Assembly (NCBI GenBank): GCA_012719455.1
Contig: JAAYAJ010000065.1
Coordinates: forward strand, 19,366-83,365
Direction: 5' to 3'
DNA from: Acidobacteriota bacterium
GTDB lineage: Bacteria; Acidobacteriota; UBA6911
Length of the DNA: 64,000 nt
Below are positions 1 to 10,073 of the stretch, piece after piece (the stretch's first letter is position 1; the number at the start of each line of letters is the position of its first letter). The translations under genes were made by a program, and so were the position numbers. The notes beneath the pieces are model-generated. The model saw only the letters and a list, made by a program, of their open reading frames with translations. It ran no database searches and had not been told where the DNA came from.

Positions 1-301
1 GCGCGCTTTCGACCTTCGGCAGGCACACGCCGTGCGGCCGGGCGGCGACAACCGCCTCGAGGTCCCGGCGCCCGGTCGCGGTTTCGGGCGGGTTGATCCT
101 CACCACTACCTCGCGGGACCCGAAATCGATGTCCCCCAGGGCGCGGACGACGTTACCCCTGGCCTCTTCCTTCATGGCGGCGGCGATCCCGTCCTCGAGG
201 TTGAGCAGAAGCAGGTCGGCGGCGGTGGATGCCGACTTTTCGAGCATCTTCCGGCTGTCGCCGGGGACATAGAGCAGGCTGCGGCGCATTTTCGTTTTCA
301 T
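1..301 (-). CDS. HpcH/HpaI aldolase / citrate lyase beta-subunit (CitE-like) family protein, 3' part cut by window edge
   Basis: Reverse-strand translation MKTKMRRSLLYVPGDSRKMLEKSASTAADLLLLNLEDGIAAAMKEEARGNVVRALGDIDFGSREVVVRINPPETATGRRDLEAVVAARPHGVCLPKVESA; typical CitE N-terminus. Not in the supplied ORF list because it is truncated. Confidence 0.8.
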   Translation of the reverse strand, partial: MKTKMRRSLLYVPGDSRKMLEKSASTAADLLLLNLEDGIAAAMKEEARGNVVRALGDIDFGSREVVVRINPPETATGRRDLEAVVAARPHGVCLPKVESA

Positions 302-366
302 TCCCGGACTCCTTCCGGGCACATTATCAGGGGGCGCGGGTGAAAGTACAACAGGGAGGAGGAAGG

Positions 367-852
367 TCAGGCCGGACCGCCGGGAGCCGCCGCGAAGAGC
401 AGGTAGACATGGTAACAGGAAAGGAGAAGGTAGGCCCCGAGGCAGAGGCGCGCGGCATAACGGCCCAAAGCCCATTCCTTGTGGATGAGGATCAGAGCCA
501 TCGGGATGACGGTCATGGCCAGTTTCACCGCGAAGAAGGAGGCCATCCCCGCCTCGCTGATCACCGCGTTCATCAGGGGGTTCCACTCCTGGGCCGAACC
601 GCGCACCAGGTGCATCCGGGTGAGCAGGGCGTCGACGAGGGAAAGGACGCAGACGGACAGGGCGATGCCCCAGGTCCTGGAATCGTAGTGATCGACGTAC
701 CCCCCCCGGTCGGTCGCGCGCCGGCCGCCGCTCCTTCTCCTACGGTCTTTCGCCTGCAGCAGCGCCCTGAGCGACGGGGCGGCACGCCGGTCGAGCCCCG
801 ACCGCCGTTCCGGCTTCCTCTTTCCCGTGGCGGGATCGATGAATTCCCTCAC
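367..852 (-). CDS. Small membrane protein, DUF5658-like
   Basis: Likely GTG start within ORF 367..1020; three to four hydrophobic segments (WGIALSVCVLSLVDALLTRMHL..., MASFFAVKLAMTVIPMALILI). Confidence 0.55.
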   Translation of the reverse strand: MREFIDPATGKRKPERRSGLDRRAAPSLRALLQAKDRRRRSGGRRATDRGGYVDHYDSRTWGIALSVCVLSLVDALLTRMHLVRGSAQEWNPLMNAVISEAGMASFFAVKLAMTVIPMALILIHKEWALGRYAARLCLGAYLLLSCYHVYLLFAAAPGGPA

Positions 853-920
853 CCCCGTACCTCCCCCGGCGGAACAGGCCCGCCCGTCGCCTCCCCTATC
901 GGCAAAAAGCGCGTCCGGGT

Positions 921-2030
921 TCACCCCCGGCCGGCAAGCGCCATCCCGATCTCCCCGGACACCTCCGGGTCCCGCTCGCGGTCCCGGGCCGCCTCCAGCA
1001 GCCGTTGCGCTTCCGCGCACGGGAGCCGTCCCAGGGCCCAGGCGGCGTGCGCTCTTACCAGCGCGCTCCGGTCCTTGAGGGCCGCCCCGAGAGGGGCCGC
1101 GGCGCCGGCGGAGCCCGAATTGCCGAGGGCGACGACGGCGTTGCGCACCAGGCGGTCGCGCCCGATCCTCACGATAGGACTCCGCCCGAAGCGGGCGGCA
1201 AACTCCTCCTCCGTCAGGGCGGCCAGGCCCGGGAGGTCAAAACCCTCTTCCGCCCCGTCCGACCGACCGACGAGGGAGTTCCGGGGGCAGGCTTCCTGGC
1301 AGGCGTCACAGCCGAAGACCCGGTTGCCCAAAAACGGCCTCAACGGGTGCGGGATGGCACCGCGCAGTTCGATCGTGAGATAGGAAAGGCAGCGCCGGGC
1401 ATCGAGCACCCGGGGCGCGACGATGGCCCCGGTCGGGCAGGCGTCGATGCAGCGGGCGCAGTCGCCGCAGCCGTCCGCTTCCGGGGGGTCGGCTTCAAGC
1501 TCGATGTCGACAAGGAGAACGCCGAGGTTGAACCACGACCCTCCCTCCCGGGTGACGAGGAGCGTATGTTTCCCGATCCAGCCCAGGCCCGCGCGCCCTC
1601 CCCAGGGCTTTTCCAGGACCGGCCCGGCGTCCACGCACCCCTTCCCCCGGGCGGAAGGAACTTCCTTCCGGATGAAATCGAGGAGGCGCACGATCCGGTC
1701 CTCGATGACCTTGTGGTAATCCTCCCCGAGGGCGTAGCGGGCGATCCGGCCCCGGAGCGGCCCCCGGTCCGCGTAGCGGGGCGCAGGATAAGCCATCGCC
1801 GCCACGATTACGCTGCGGGCGCCGGGAAGAACGAGGCGCGGGTCTAGCCGCTCCGCCCGGCGGCGCTCGAGGTAGCGCATGCCGCCGTGGAATCCCCGGT
1901 GGAGCCAGGCACGAAAGTGGTCTTCGTGGGGAGCTTCACCCGCGCGCGCGATCCCGGTCCGGAAAAAGCCGAGAGCCCCTGCCTTTGCCCGGATCCGGGC
2001 TGTCAGAGCGGATGGGTTCGATGGAGACAT
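921..2030 (-). CDS. queG: Epoxyqueuosine reductase
   Basis: Two 4Fe-4S motifs (CGDCARCIDACPTGAI, CDACQEACPRN), QueG core, C-terminal HEAT-like repeats. Confidence 0.92.
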   Translation of the reverse strand: MSPSNPSALTARIRAKAGALGFFRTGIARAGEAPHEDHFRAWLHRGFHGGMRYLERRRAERLDPRLVLPGARSVIVAAMAYPAPRYADRGPLRGRIARYALGEDYHKVIEDRIVRLLDFIRKEVPSARGKGCVDAGPVLEKPWGGRAGLGWIGKHTLLVTREGGSWFNLGVLLVDIELEADPPEADGCGDCARCIDACPTGAIVAPRVLDARRCLSYLTIELRGAIPHPLRPFLGNRVFGCDACQEACPRNSLVGRSDGAEEGFDLPGLAALTEEEFAARFGRSPIVRIGRDRLVRNAVVALGNSGSAGAAAPLGAALKDRSALVRAHAAWALGRLPCAEAQRLLEAARDRERDPEVSGEIGMALAGRG

Positions 2031-2053
2031 GGTCCCCCCGCCGGATCGGCCGG

Positions 2054-2365
2054 CTACTCCGCTTCCAGTTCGACCTCGATCCGGATCGCCCCCTCCGGGT
2101 CGGTCATTTTCAGGTGGCGGATCATCCCGCGCAGGGTGTCGAGAATGATGACGCGCGAAAAACCCTGGCTCATTTCTTTCAGCGGGACTTCCGTCCGGTT
2201 GACCTCGATCCGGACCGACTCCCCCTCAAGTTCGTACGTGAAGGTCCGCACCGGCAGCGGCGTTTTAAGCGCGGAAATGATGGCGTGGCAGACATTGGCC
2301 ACGAACTTGCCGATGAAGGGGGTCAGGGGCGCCTCGATTCCATTGCTCGTCATCCTGATTTTCAT
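2054..2365 (-). CDS. Hypothetical protein (~103 aa)
   Basis: ORF between queG and tsaD on the same strand, start at MKIRMTSNGIEAPL; no family recognised. Confidence 0.55.
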   Translation of the reverse strand: MKIRMTSNGIEAPLTPFIGKFVANVCHAIISALKTPLPVRTFTYELEGESVRIEVNRTEVPLKEMSQGFSRVIILDTLRGMIRHLKMTDPEGAIRIEVELEAE

Positions 2366-2466
2366 AAGGGGAGAGTGTACCACAGGAGCCGGCGCTTCCT
2401 GTCGCCATGGCCGGGTTTTTTAGCCTGGAATCACGATCGACGGCAGGGGTGCGGCCTTCCGGGCGT

Positions 2467-3498
2467 TCAGCCGCCCAGGGGCAGGCTGGCCGAGGCGTTG
2501 AGTGCAAGGTCGAGGGCCGGGGAGCGGCCGAAGCGCGGGGTCGCCGCGGCCGCGATCATGGCGGCATTGTCGGTGGTATAGGCCGGGCTGGGGATGTAGA
2601 CACGGACAGGCCGCTCGCGGGACTCGAACGTCTTCCGGAACGACTCCCGCAGGAGGCTGTTGCAGGCCACCCCCCCCACCAGCAGGAGCGAGCGGGGCAT
2701 GAGCCGGGCCTCCGCCTTTTTCACCTGGCCGATCAGGGTATCAACGATGGCCCGCTGGTAGCTCGCGACCAGGTCGAGGACCACCCGGGGCGCCGGGGCT
2801 CCCGGCCGAACCGGCCGGATGCCCGCCTCCGCGATGTGGCGCAGCGCCGCCGTCTTGAATCCGCTGAAGCTGAAATCGAGCCGCCCGTCGCTGATCTTGG
2901 GGATGGAAAAGGGGAAGCGCCGGGGATCCCCGTCCCGTGCCAGGCGGTCGATGACGGGTCCGCCCGGGTACCCCAGGCCGAGGAACTTGGCGATCTTGTC
3001 GAGCGCTTCTCCGGCGGCGTCGTCGCGCGTACGCCCGATGATCTCGTATTCCCCCGGCCGCGGGGCATGGATCATCGAGGTGTGCCCGCCCGACACCGTG
3101 AGCGCAAGCAGCGGGTACTCGATCCCCGGGTTCTCGATGAAGGCCGAGAAGATGTGCCCCTCGACATGGTGGACGGGGACAAGGGGTTTGCCGCTCGCCC
3201 AAGCCATCGCCTTGGCGTAGGACACGCCGACCAGGAGCGATCCGATCAGGCCGGGGCCCTGGGTGACCGCGATCCCGTCGACCTCCCCAAGGGTGCACCC
3301 CCCCTCGCGCAAGGCCTGGCGCACCACGTAACCGATGTTGCGCAGGTGCTCCCGGCTGGCCAGTTCGGGGACCACCCCGCCGAAGGCGCGATGGGTCGCA
3401 ACCTGCGATGCGACCACGTTGGAGAGCACCTCGCGCCCGTCGCGCACCAGGGCGGCGGCGGTCTCGTCGCAGGAGGATTCGATTCCCAGTACCAGCAT
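2467..3498 (-). CDS. tsaD: tRNA N6-adenosine threonylcarbamoyltransferase
   Basis: MLVLGIESSCDETAAALV start, GGVVPELASREHL, HHVEGHI, VSGGHTS motifs. Confidence 0.97.
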   Translation of the reverse strand: MLVLGIESSCDETAAALVRDGREVLSNVVASQVATHRAFGGVVPELASREHLRNIGYVVRQALREGGCTLGEVDGIAVTQGPGLIGSLLVGVSYAKAMAWASGKPLVPVHHVEGHIFSAFIENPGIEYPLLALTVSGGHTSMIHAPRPGEYEIIGRTRDDAAGEALDKIAKFLGLGYPGGPVIDRLARDGDPRRFPFSIPKISDGRLDFSFSGFKTAALRHIAEAGIRPVRPGAPAPRVVLDLVASYQRAIVDTLIGQVKKAEARLMPRSLLLVGGVACNSLLRESFRKTFESRERPVRVYIPSPAYTTDNAAMIAAAATPRFGRSPALDLALNASASLPLGG

Positions 3499-3653
3499 AA
3501 ACCCCTTTCTCCGGCGCCCAGGCCGGACCGCCGGGATTATATCATCGCCGCAAAGCCCCCGGACAAAAGGGAATCGAAAGCGGCGCCCCTATATTCTTGT
3601 AATCCCGGCCGCCTGCGCTAGACTTCTTCTTTTCAAGGGGGGCCGAAATCACG

Positions 3654-4706
<1,053 letters not shown>

Positions 4707-4760
4707 TTCTTTTGACAAACCGGGAGGGTTGGGTAACAATTCGCCTTTATCATACGTTCT

Positions 4761-4965
4761 CTGAAATGTGACAGGGGTGCCCCGCACGAGGGTAAAAGGG
4801 AAGTGGGTGAGAGTCCCACGTGGTCCCGCCACTGTGATCGGAAAGCCGGCATCTGCGGCCAAGCAGATCCATAGCGCCCGCCACTCGTTGACGTCAAACG
4901 GGGAAGGCGAGATGCCCGGCGTCGACCCGAAAGCCAGGAAACCTGCCCCGTCACCTGTTTCAGCC
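4761..4965 (+). promoter_or_regulatory. Cobalamin riboswitch aptamer upstream of btuF
   Basis: Conserved core GGGTAAAAGGGAAGTGGGTGAGAGTCCCAC...CCGCCACTGTGA and B12 box AAAGCCAGGAAACCTGCC; long P1 pairing 4761-4777 with 4946-4963; directly upstream of B12 uptake genes. Confidence 0.95.
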
Positions 4966-4991
4966 CGCTCTTCGCGAGAAAGAGACCTGAA

Positions 4992-5966
4992 ATGTCCCGG
5001 AATTCCGATCCGTGTCATTCCCCGTTGCCGGTGCGCGCGTGCATCGTCGCGGCCCTTCTGGTCCTGCTCGCCTTCGCCGCAGGCTGCGCCCCCCGCCCCG
5101 CTGACGGGCCGGGAGAAGAGGGCGTGGGGATGACGACGGAACCGGGCATGGAACGGGTGGAGGTCACCGATGGGACCGGGCGGCGCGTCAGCCTCCCCCG
5201 GCGCCCACGGCGCATCATCTCGCTCGCGCCCAACGTCACCGAGACCCTCTTCATGCTCGGGGCCCAGGACCGCCTGATCGGGGTGACCACCCTGTGCACC
5301 TGGCCGGAAGCGGCACGCGCGCTCCCCAAGATCGGCGACCTCCTTAATCCCAACAACGAGGTGATCCTGGCCGCCCGGCCGGACCTCGTCATCGGTTCGA
5401 CAGCCGGGAACGACCGGGGGGCCATAACGAAGCTCATCGGCCTGGGGCTCCCGGTCTATGTCGACGCCCCCCGTTCGGTGGAGGACATCTTCCGCTCCGT
5501 GGAGGAGATCGGCCGCATCACCGATTGCGCCGGGGAGGGGGGCCTTCTGGCGGCGCGGATGAGAGAGCGGCTGGACAACGTCCGGCGCCGGATCGAGGGA
5601 CTCCCCCCGGTGCGCGCCTTTTTCATCACCTGGTTCAATCCGCTCCTGGCCCCGGGCAAAAACACCTTTGAAAACGACGTCCTGGCGCTGGCCGGCGTGG
5701 CTTCGATCTCCGCGGACATCCCGCAGTACTATCCGCGCTACAGCCTGGAACAGGTCCTGGTAAGCGACCCTGACGCCATCCTCACCATCGAACACGACGG
5801 GGACCCGCTGCCGCGCTTCGGCCGCACCCCCGGCTGGAAGGAGCTGCGCGCCGTCCGGGAGGGACGGGTCTATTACCTGAGCGAGTACCTGCAGCACCCC
5901 TCGCCTCTGTTCGTGGACGGCGTGGAGGACCTGGCGCGGCAGCTCTACCCGGAGAGGTTCCGATGA
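4992..5966 (+). CDS. btuF: Cobalamin ABC transporter substrate-binding protein
   Basis: Lipoprotein-like signal (VLLAFAAGCAPRP), PRRIISLAPNVTETLFMLGAQDRLIGVT; downstream of B12 riboswitch. Confidence 0.9.
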   Translation: MSRNSDPCHSPLPVRACIVAALLVLLAFAAGCAPRPADGPGEEGVGMTTEPGMERVEVTDGTGRRVSLPRRPRRIISLAPNVTETLFMLGAQDRLIGVTTLCTWPEAARALPKIGDLLNPNNEVILAARPDLVIGSTAGNDRGAITKLIGLGLPVYVDAPRSVEDIFRSVEEIGRITDCAGEGGLLAARMRERLDNVRRRIEGLPPVRAFFITWFNPLLAPGKNTFENDVLALAGVASISADIPQYYPRYSLEQVLVSDPDAILTIEHDGDPLPRFGRTPGWKELRAVREGRVYYLSEYLQHPSPLFVDGVEDLARQLYPERFR

Positions 5967-7012
5967 ACCGTCTATCAGGCGCCAGGATCGCGATGGTCAG
6001 CCTTGTCCTCGCCGGGGTCTGGGCCCTGGCGGTGATCCTGTCGCTCAACATCGGCAGCGTCCCGATCCCGGTCCGGACTTCGCTCGGCCTCCTGGCCGAC
6101 CGACTGGCGGGAGTTTCGAGCGGGGACCCCCTCGAGGCGGTCCTCTTCTCCGTCCGGCTCCCCCGGGTGCTTTTGGGATCGCTGGTGGGGGCCGCCCTGG
6201 CGGCGGCGGGGACCGCGTTCCAGTCGCTGCTGCGCAATCCCCTGGCCGACCCCTATGTCTTGGGGGTGTCCACGGGCGCCTCCCTGGGCACCATCATCTA
6301 CTCCATCGTCATCGCCGGAACCGGGTTCGCAACCATGGGCGGGGGCCTTGCCTTCGGCCGGCCGCTGGCCGCCTTTTTGGGGGCCGCTTTCACAGTCGGC
6401 GCAGTCTACCTGACCGCCAGCGGCGGCCGGAAGGCGGCCGACAACTCCCAGCGGCTGCTCCTGGCTGGCATAGTCCTGGCCTCCTTTCTCTCCTCCATCA
6501 ACGTGTTCCTGCTGACGAGCATCAACCAGGCGGACCTGCGCGGGATCTTCTACTGGCTCATCGGCGATCTCAGCCGGCAGGTGGACGCCTCCATCTACCC
6601 CGTGACGGCGCTGGTATTCGCGGGGGTCGGCATCCTCTACATCTTCTCCCACAGCCTGAACCTGATCGCCACGGGGGAGGAGGACGCCCTGATTCTGGGG
6701 GTGGAGGTGAAGCGGGTCAAGACCGCCGTCTACATCATCGCCTCCCTGATCACCGGGGCCGTGGTCTCCATCAGCGGCCCGATCGCCTACATCGGCCTCA
6801 TCTGCCCCCACATGGGGCGCATGCTCTTCGGCAGCGACAACCGCATCCTGATCCCCACCGTCTTCCTCTTCGGCGCGATCTTCACCCTGCTGGCCGACAC
6901 CCTGGCCCGGACCATCCTCTCCCCGGCCGAACTCCCGGTGGGGATCGTCACCGCGCTGTGCGGAGCCCCGCTCTTCATCTATCTCCTGCATCGCAAGGGG
7001 AGGGACAAATGA
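5963..7012 (+). CDS. btuC: Cobalamin/iron-siderophore ABC transporter permease (FecCD family)
   Basis: RLPRVLLGSLVGAALAAAGTAFQSLLRNPLADPYVLGVSTGASLG; overlaps btuF stop. Confidence 0.92.
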   Translation: MNRLSGARIAMVSLVLAGVWALAVILSLNIGSVPIPVRTSLGLLADRLAGVSSGDPLEAVLFSVRLPRVLLGSLVGAALAAAGTAFQSLLRNPLADPYVLGVSTGASLGTIIYSIVIAGTGFATMGGGLAFGRPLAAFLGAAFTVGAVYLTASGGRKAADNSQRLLLAGIVLASFLSSINVFLLTSINQADLRGIFYWLIGDLSRQVDASIYPVTALVFAGVGILYIFSHSLNLIATGEEDALILGVEVKRVKTAVYIIASLITGAVVSISGPIAYIGLICPHMGRMLFGSDNRILIPTVFLFGAIFTLLADTLARTILSPAELPVGIVTALCGAPLFIYLLHRKGRDK

Positions 7013-7818
7013 GCGGAGACTTCATCCTGGAGGCGCGCAACCTCGACTTCGATTACCGCAAGCCGATCGTGCGCGACATCTCCTTCGGCCTGCGCCCCGG
7101 GACCTTCACGGGCATCGTCGGGCCCAACGGCTGCGGCAAGACCACCGTCCTGCGGCTGCTCGACGGGATCATCCGGCCGCTCGCGGGGGAAGTGCTCGTC
7201 GACGGGGGACGCCCACTGTCGCGGATGAGGCGCAGGGAGATCGCGCGCCTCATCGCCATGGTCCCCCAGAACGGCGGGCTCGACCCGTACCAGACGGTGC
7301 TGCAGTTCGCCATGCTGGGGCGGGCGCCGTACCTGTCGCGGTTCGGATTCGAAAACCAAAAGGACGAGGCCGTCACCCTGGAGGCGCTGGAGATGACGCA
7401 GATGACGCGCTACCTCCACGCGCGCGTCACGGAGATCTCGGGAGGGGAAAAGCAGCGGCTGCTGCTCGCGCGCGCGCTGGCGCAGCGGACACCGATCCTG
7501 CTCCTGGACGAGGTCACGGCGAACCTGGACATCAACTACCAGGTCGAACTGATGCGCCTCGTACGACGCATCACCCGCGAGCAGAACCTCGCCACCCTGG
7601 TGGTGTCGCACGAAATCAACATACTGGGCGCCTTCTGCGACCGCATCATCCTGATGTCCGGCGGGAGGATCCGCTTCCAGGGGAGCGTCGGCGAAACGCT
7701 GACGCGGGAACATCTAAAACAAATCTTCGGCCTGGACTTTTCGATCCGCCGCCTGCCGGGCGCCGGGGTCGAGGTCCTCCCCGTCATTCACGAGGAAACA
7801 TCCCATGTATCGGAATAG
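7009..7818 (+). CDS. btuD: Cobalamin ABC transporter ATP-binding protein
   Basis: Walker A GPNGCGKTT, signature SGGEKQRLLLARAL, Walker B ILLLDEVTANLD; ATGA overlap with btuC. Confidence 0.92.
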   Translation: MSGDFILEARNLDFDYRKPIVRDISFGLRPGTFTGIVGPNGCGKTTVLRLLDGIIRPLAGEVLVDGGRPLSRMRRREIARLIAMVPQNGGLDPYQTVLQFAMLGRAPYLSRFGFENQKDEAVTLEALEMTQMTRYLHARVTEISGGEKQRLLLARALAQRTPILLLDEVTANLDINYQVELMRLVRRITREQNLATLVVSHEINILGAFCDRIILMSGGRIRFQGSVGETLTREHLKQIFGLDFSIRRLPGAGVEVLPVIHEETSHVSE

Positions 7819-10027
7819 ATTGCTCTTCATTTACATCCTGATCGCCCTGGCGCTGCCGGTTGCCACGCTGGCGGGAACCCTCACGGGCGTAGTCACCGAT
7901 CCCGAGGGGAAAGCCGTGCCCAACGCCCGGGTCCTCCTGCTCCGCTCCCTCGTCGTCGTCGGGGAGCGGCAGACGGACGTCGAGGGAGCCTACCGGTTCG
8001 AGGAGCTTCCCGACGGGAATTACCGGCTGACGGCCGAAGCCCCCGGGCTGGCCGCGGACCAGGTCGAGGCGGCCGTGACCGGCGGCGGAACCGAAACCAG
8101 GGACCTCCAGCTCAAGCTCAGCGCCATGACAACCCAGGTGGTGGTCTCTTCCAGCCTCGGGGGCGCGCTGATTCCCCAGGTCGGCGCCTCGGTCAGCCTG
8201 GTGACCGGAGAGGACCTGGAGGACCGGGCGGCGCAGAACGCCTATGAAAGCCTGCGCGGCATCCCCGGGGTCGAGGTCAACCAGAGCGGCCGCCGCGGCG
8301 GCGTGACCGGCGTGTTCATCCGCGGGGGGGAATCCAAGTACAACGCGGTGATGGTGGACGGCGTCGCGATGAACGATTTCGGGGGGGGAATGGACATGGC
8401 GTCCCTGCCGGCCGACGGGATCGAGCGCGTGGAGGTCACCCGCGGCCCCCAGAGCGCCCTGTACGGCTCCAACGCCGTCACGGGCGTCATCAATATCGTC
8501 AGCCGCCGCGGGGAGGGACCGCCTGAATTCACCGCCCTGGCCGAAGGGGGGAGCTACTCCACCCGCCGCTTCGCCACCGGCGGCAGCGGTCTCAGCCGCG
8601 GGTTCAGTTGGGCCTACAACCTCTCCCGGCTCGATTCCGACGGGGTGGTCGCCAACGACCGTTACCGCAACCAGAGCGCCTTCCTCAACCTGGGCTACCG
8701 GCATCGCAACCGGCGGCAGCTCGAATTCAGCTTTTTCGGCAACGCCAACGACGCCGGCGCCCCGGGCGCCTACGGCAGCGACCCCGGCGGAACCAACCCC
8801 GGCCACACGGTGGACACGATCTCGCGCGGGAAGCAGAACCTGTTCGGGTACCGGCTGGGCTACACCGAACAGTTCTCTTCCCGCGTGCGCCAGGTCACGA
8901 GCGCCAGCCTCACCACCAACGACCTGTCTTACATCTCCACCTGGGGCGATTACTTCGCCGAGCACCTGCGCGGCCTGTTCAACACCCGCACCGAGATCGC
9001 GCTCACGGACACGGCTTCCCTGGCGGCGGGTTTCGAGTTCAACCGGGAGCAGACGAAACACACCTACATCACCGACGAGCAGTTCGCCCCCTTCCTCCTG
9101 CCCCGCACCAGCCTGGCCTACTTCGCCGAAGCGCGCTACAGTCCGTCCGACCGGCTGCACCTGATCGGGGGGATACGCGTCGATCACCTGCGGACCGGCC
9201 GGATCCCGTCGGACGGCTGGACCCGTCCCGTCATCCCCGCCTCCACTGTGGTCCAGGCCAACCCGCGCCTGTCGGCCGCCTACATCGCCCGCGAGGACAG
9301 GGGGAGCGGCGCCTTCGGCTCCACGAGGATTCACGGAAGCTTCGGCACCGGGATCCGGCCGCCCGACGGGTTCGAACTCGCCTTCACCGACAACCCGGAG
9401 CTCAAGCCCGAGCGCAACATCAGCTTCGACGCCGGGGTGGAACAGACGCTCTTCGGTTCCAGGGCGATCGTGGACGTCACTTATTTCCTGAACCGGTTCC
9501 GGGACCAGATCGTCACCCTGGGCGGGTCGGTGGCCAACCTGAGCGAATACTCCTCGGACAACCTGAAAAATTCCCGCGCGCAGGGACTCGAGTTCACCCT
9601 GCGCCTGCGCCCGGTCCAGTCGCTCGAACTCACCGGGGCCTACACCTTCCTGGACACCGATATCCTGGCCCTGGACGGGAGCTCGGAGGCCAACGCCCCC
9701 TACTCCGTGGGACAGTGGCTGCTCCGCCGCCCGCGCCACTCCGGGAGCTACGGCGTCACCTGGAATCACCGGCGCCTGACGCTGAACACCACCGCCTACA
9801 TCCGCGGGGAAACGCTCGACGTGGAACCCGCCTTCGGGCAGCCCTTTTTCACCAATCCCGGCTATGTGCGGGCCGACGCGGGCTTCGCCTACCGCCTCTC
9901 CCGGGGAGTGGAGATCTACGGCAGGATTAACAACCTGCTGAACCGGAAGTACGAGGAAACCCTGGGCTATCCCGCCCTGCGGCTGAATTTCATGGCGGGC
10001 ATGAGGTTCAGGTTCCCGTCGGAGTAG
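7805..10027 (+). CDS. btuB: TonB-dependent receptor with N-terminal carboxypeptidase-regulatory-like domain, probable BtuB
   Basis: Signal peptide, GTLTGVVTDPEGKAVPNARV domain, plug domain (LRGIPGVEVNQSGRRGGVTGVFIRGGESKYNAVMVDGV), beta-barrel, C-terminal F-rich end; in B12 operon. Confidence 0.88.
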   Translation: MYRNRLLFIYILIALALPVATLAGTLTGVVTDPEGKAVPNARVLLLRSLVVVGERQTDVEGAYRFEELPDGNYRLTAEAPGLAADQVEAAVTGGGTETRDLQLKLSAMTTQVVVSSSLGGALIPQVGASVSLVTGEDLEDRAAQNAYESLRGIPGVEVNQSGRRGGVTGVFIRGGESKYNAVMVDGVAMNDFGGGMDMASLPADGIERVEVTRGPQSALYGSNAVTGVINIVSRRGEGPPEFTALAEGGSYSTRRFATGGSGLSRGFSWAYNLSRLDSDGVVANDRYRNQSAFLNLGYRHRNRRQLEFSFFGNANDAGAPGAYGSDPGGTNPGHTVDTISRGKQNLFGYRLGYTEQFSSRVRQVTSASLTTNDLSYISTWGDYFAEHLRGLFNTRTEIALTDTASLAAGFEFNREQTKHTYITDEQFAPFLLPRTSLAYFAEARYSPSDRLHLIGGIRVDHLRTGRIPSDGWTRPVIPASTVVQANPRLSAAYIAREDRGSGAFGSTRIHGSFGTGIRPPDGFELAFTDNPELKPERNISFDAGVEQTLFGSRAIVDVTYFLNRFRDQIVTLGGSVANLSEYSSDNLKNSRAQGLEFTLRLRPVQSLELTGAYTFLDTDILALDGSSEANAPYSVGQWLLRRPRHSGSYGVTWNHRRLTLNTTAYIRGETLDVEPAFGQPFFTNPGYVRADAGFAYRLSRGVEIYGRINNLLNRKYEETLGYPALRLNFMAGMRFRFPSE

Positions 10028-10040
10028 CCCGGGTGGAGGG

Positions 10041-10066
10041 GCGGGGGACCCTCATGGTTCCCCCGC
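10041..10066. terminator. Hairpin between convergent btuB and DUF4388 gene
   Basis: GCGGGGGACC-CTCAT-GGTTCCCCCGC stem with one bulge; no strong U-tract. Confidence 0.5.
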
Positions 10067-10073
10067 GCGCTTC

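Noticed and set aside
8608-9930. 440-aa forward ORF overlapping the TonB receptor gene
   Set aside because: Shifted frame of the receptor; Arg/Pro/Gln-rich artefact.
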